DNA of 46,339 nt from Gammaproteobacteria bacterium (GTDB taxonomy: Bacteria > Pseudomonadota > Gammaproteobacteria > Burkholderiales > Burkholderiaceae_D): NCBI GenBank assembly GCA_903970185.1, contig CAJCIC010000052.1:1-46339 (forward strand), written 5' to 3'. The position numbers and the translations under genes are program-made. The notes under the pieces are model-generated. The model made no database searches. It saw only the letters and a program-made list of their open reading frames with translations, and had not been told where the DNA came from. This document shows, in pieces, positions 46,260 to 46,339 of the stretch (its first letter is position 1; each line of letters begins with the position of its first letter).

Positions 46260-46339
46260 ATGATTCAAGGCAGCATCGTTGCACTGATCACGCCCATGCA
46301 TCCGGACGGCAGTCTGGACTTCGAAAGCTACAAGGCCCT
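46260..46339 (+). CDS. dapA: 4-hydroxy-tetrahydrodipicolinate synthase, 3'-truncated by the window edge
   Basis: The first 26 residues read MIQGSIVALITPMHPDGSLD followed by FESYKA, the characteristic DapA N-terminus (GSIVALITPM...D). The enzyme condenses pyruvate and aspartate semialdehyde in lysine and diaminopimelate synthesis. The catalytic Lys and the rest lie outside the window. Confidence 0.9.
   Translation, partial: MIQGSIVALITPMHPDGSLDFESYKA

Overview
The window reads as a chromosomal segment of a GC-rich betaproteobacterium, probably Burkholderiales or a close relative. This rests on gene order (pyrG-kdsA-eno-ftsB, moeA-moaD-moaE near clpB, aceA with aceB, rnm-yciO-M50 protease-trpS), a long (~400 aa) TrpS, and DUF3391/HD-GYP and PEP-CTERM proteins. 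No rRNA, tRNA, CRISPR array or complete insertion sequence was seen. Both ends cut through genes: moeA on the left and dapA on the right.

Layout. 1-3.7 kb: molybdenum cofactor genes moeA', moaD, moaE, overlapping crcB (fluoride channel) and an NCS2-like permease. 3.7-6.4 kb: clpB behind a clear heat-shock-type promoter. 6.4-11 kb: glyoxylate shunt, aceA and aceB, with an L-2-haloacid-dehalogenase-like gene between them and a DUF3455 lipoprotein after aceB. 11-16 kb: pyrG, kdsA, two tandem DUF1330 genes, eno, and ftsB starting directly at the eno terminator. 16-20.6 kb: a tightly overlapping set encoding a triheme cytochrome c, a [2Fe-2S] subunit, a Tat-exported molybdopterin subunit and a GFA-type zinc protein. 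20.7-23.7 kb: beta and gamma carbonic anhydrases, hslO and a DUF455 ferritin-like gene.

23.7-27.7 kb is an AT-richer accessory stretch. It holds a frameshifted DUF2247-like gene, two secreted proteins with PEP-CTERM-type tails, a vapBC-type toxin-antitoxin pair, a decayed second PIN-domain fragment and several non-coding stretches. 27.7-30.8 kb is a coupled c-di-GMP pair, HD-GYP then GGDEF-EAL; the HD-GYP protein lacks the His of its HD dyad and the GGDEF site is degenerate. 31-39.3 kb holds a secreted zinc phospholipase C/S1-P1 nuclease-like protein, ppc, dctA and two overlapping metallo-amidohydrolase/peptidase genes. 39.4-42.2 kb holds small catabolic or stress genes (DOPA-dioxygenase-like, ABM monooxygenase, transglutaminase-like, alpha/beta hydrolase). 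42.2-46.3 kb is a housekeeping run: rnm-like PHP phosphoesterase, yciO, M50 protease, trpS, a methyltransferase and the start of dapA.

How it fits together: the Moco genes could supply the molybdenum hydroxylase. AceA/AceB, PEP carboxylase, DctA and the haloacid dehalogenase all concern C2/C4 acid metabolism. No clearly new multi-gene system was identified. The best leads are the ftsB start beside the eno terminator, the dehalogenase inside the glyoxylate cluster, the non-canonical c-di-GMP pair, the hydroxylase operon and the remnants in the accessory stretch. All calls come from reading the sequence; no database search was run.
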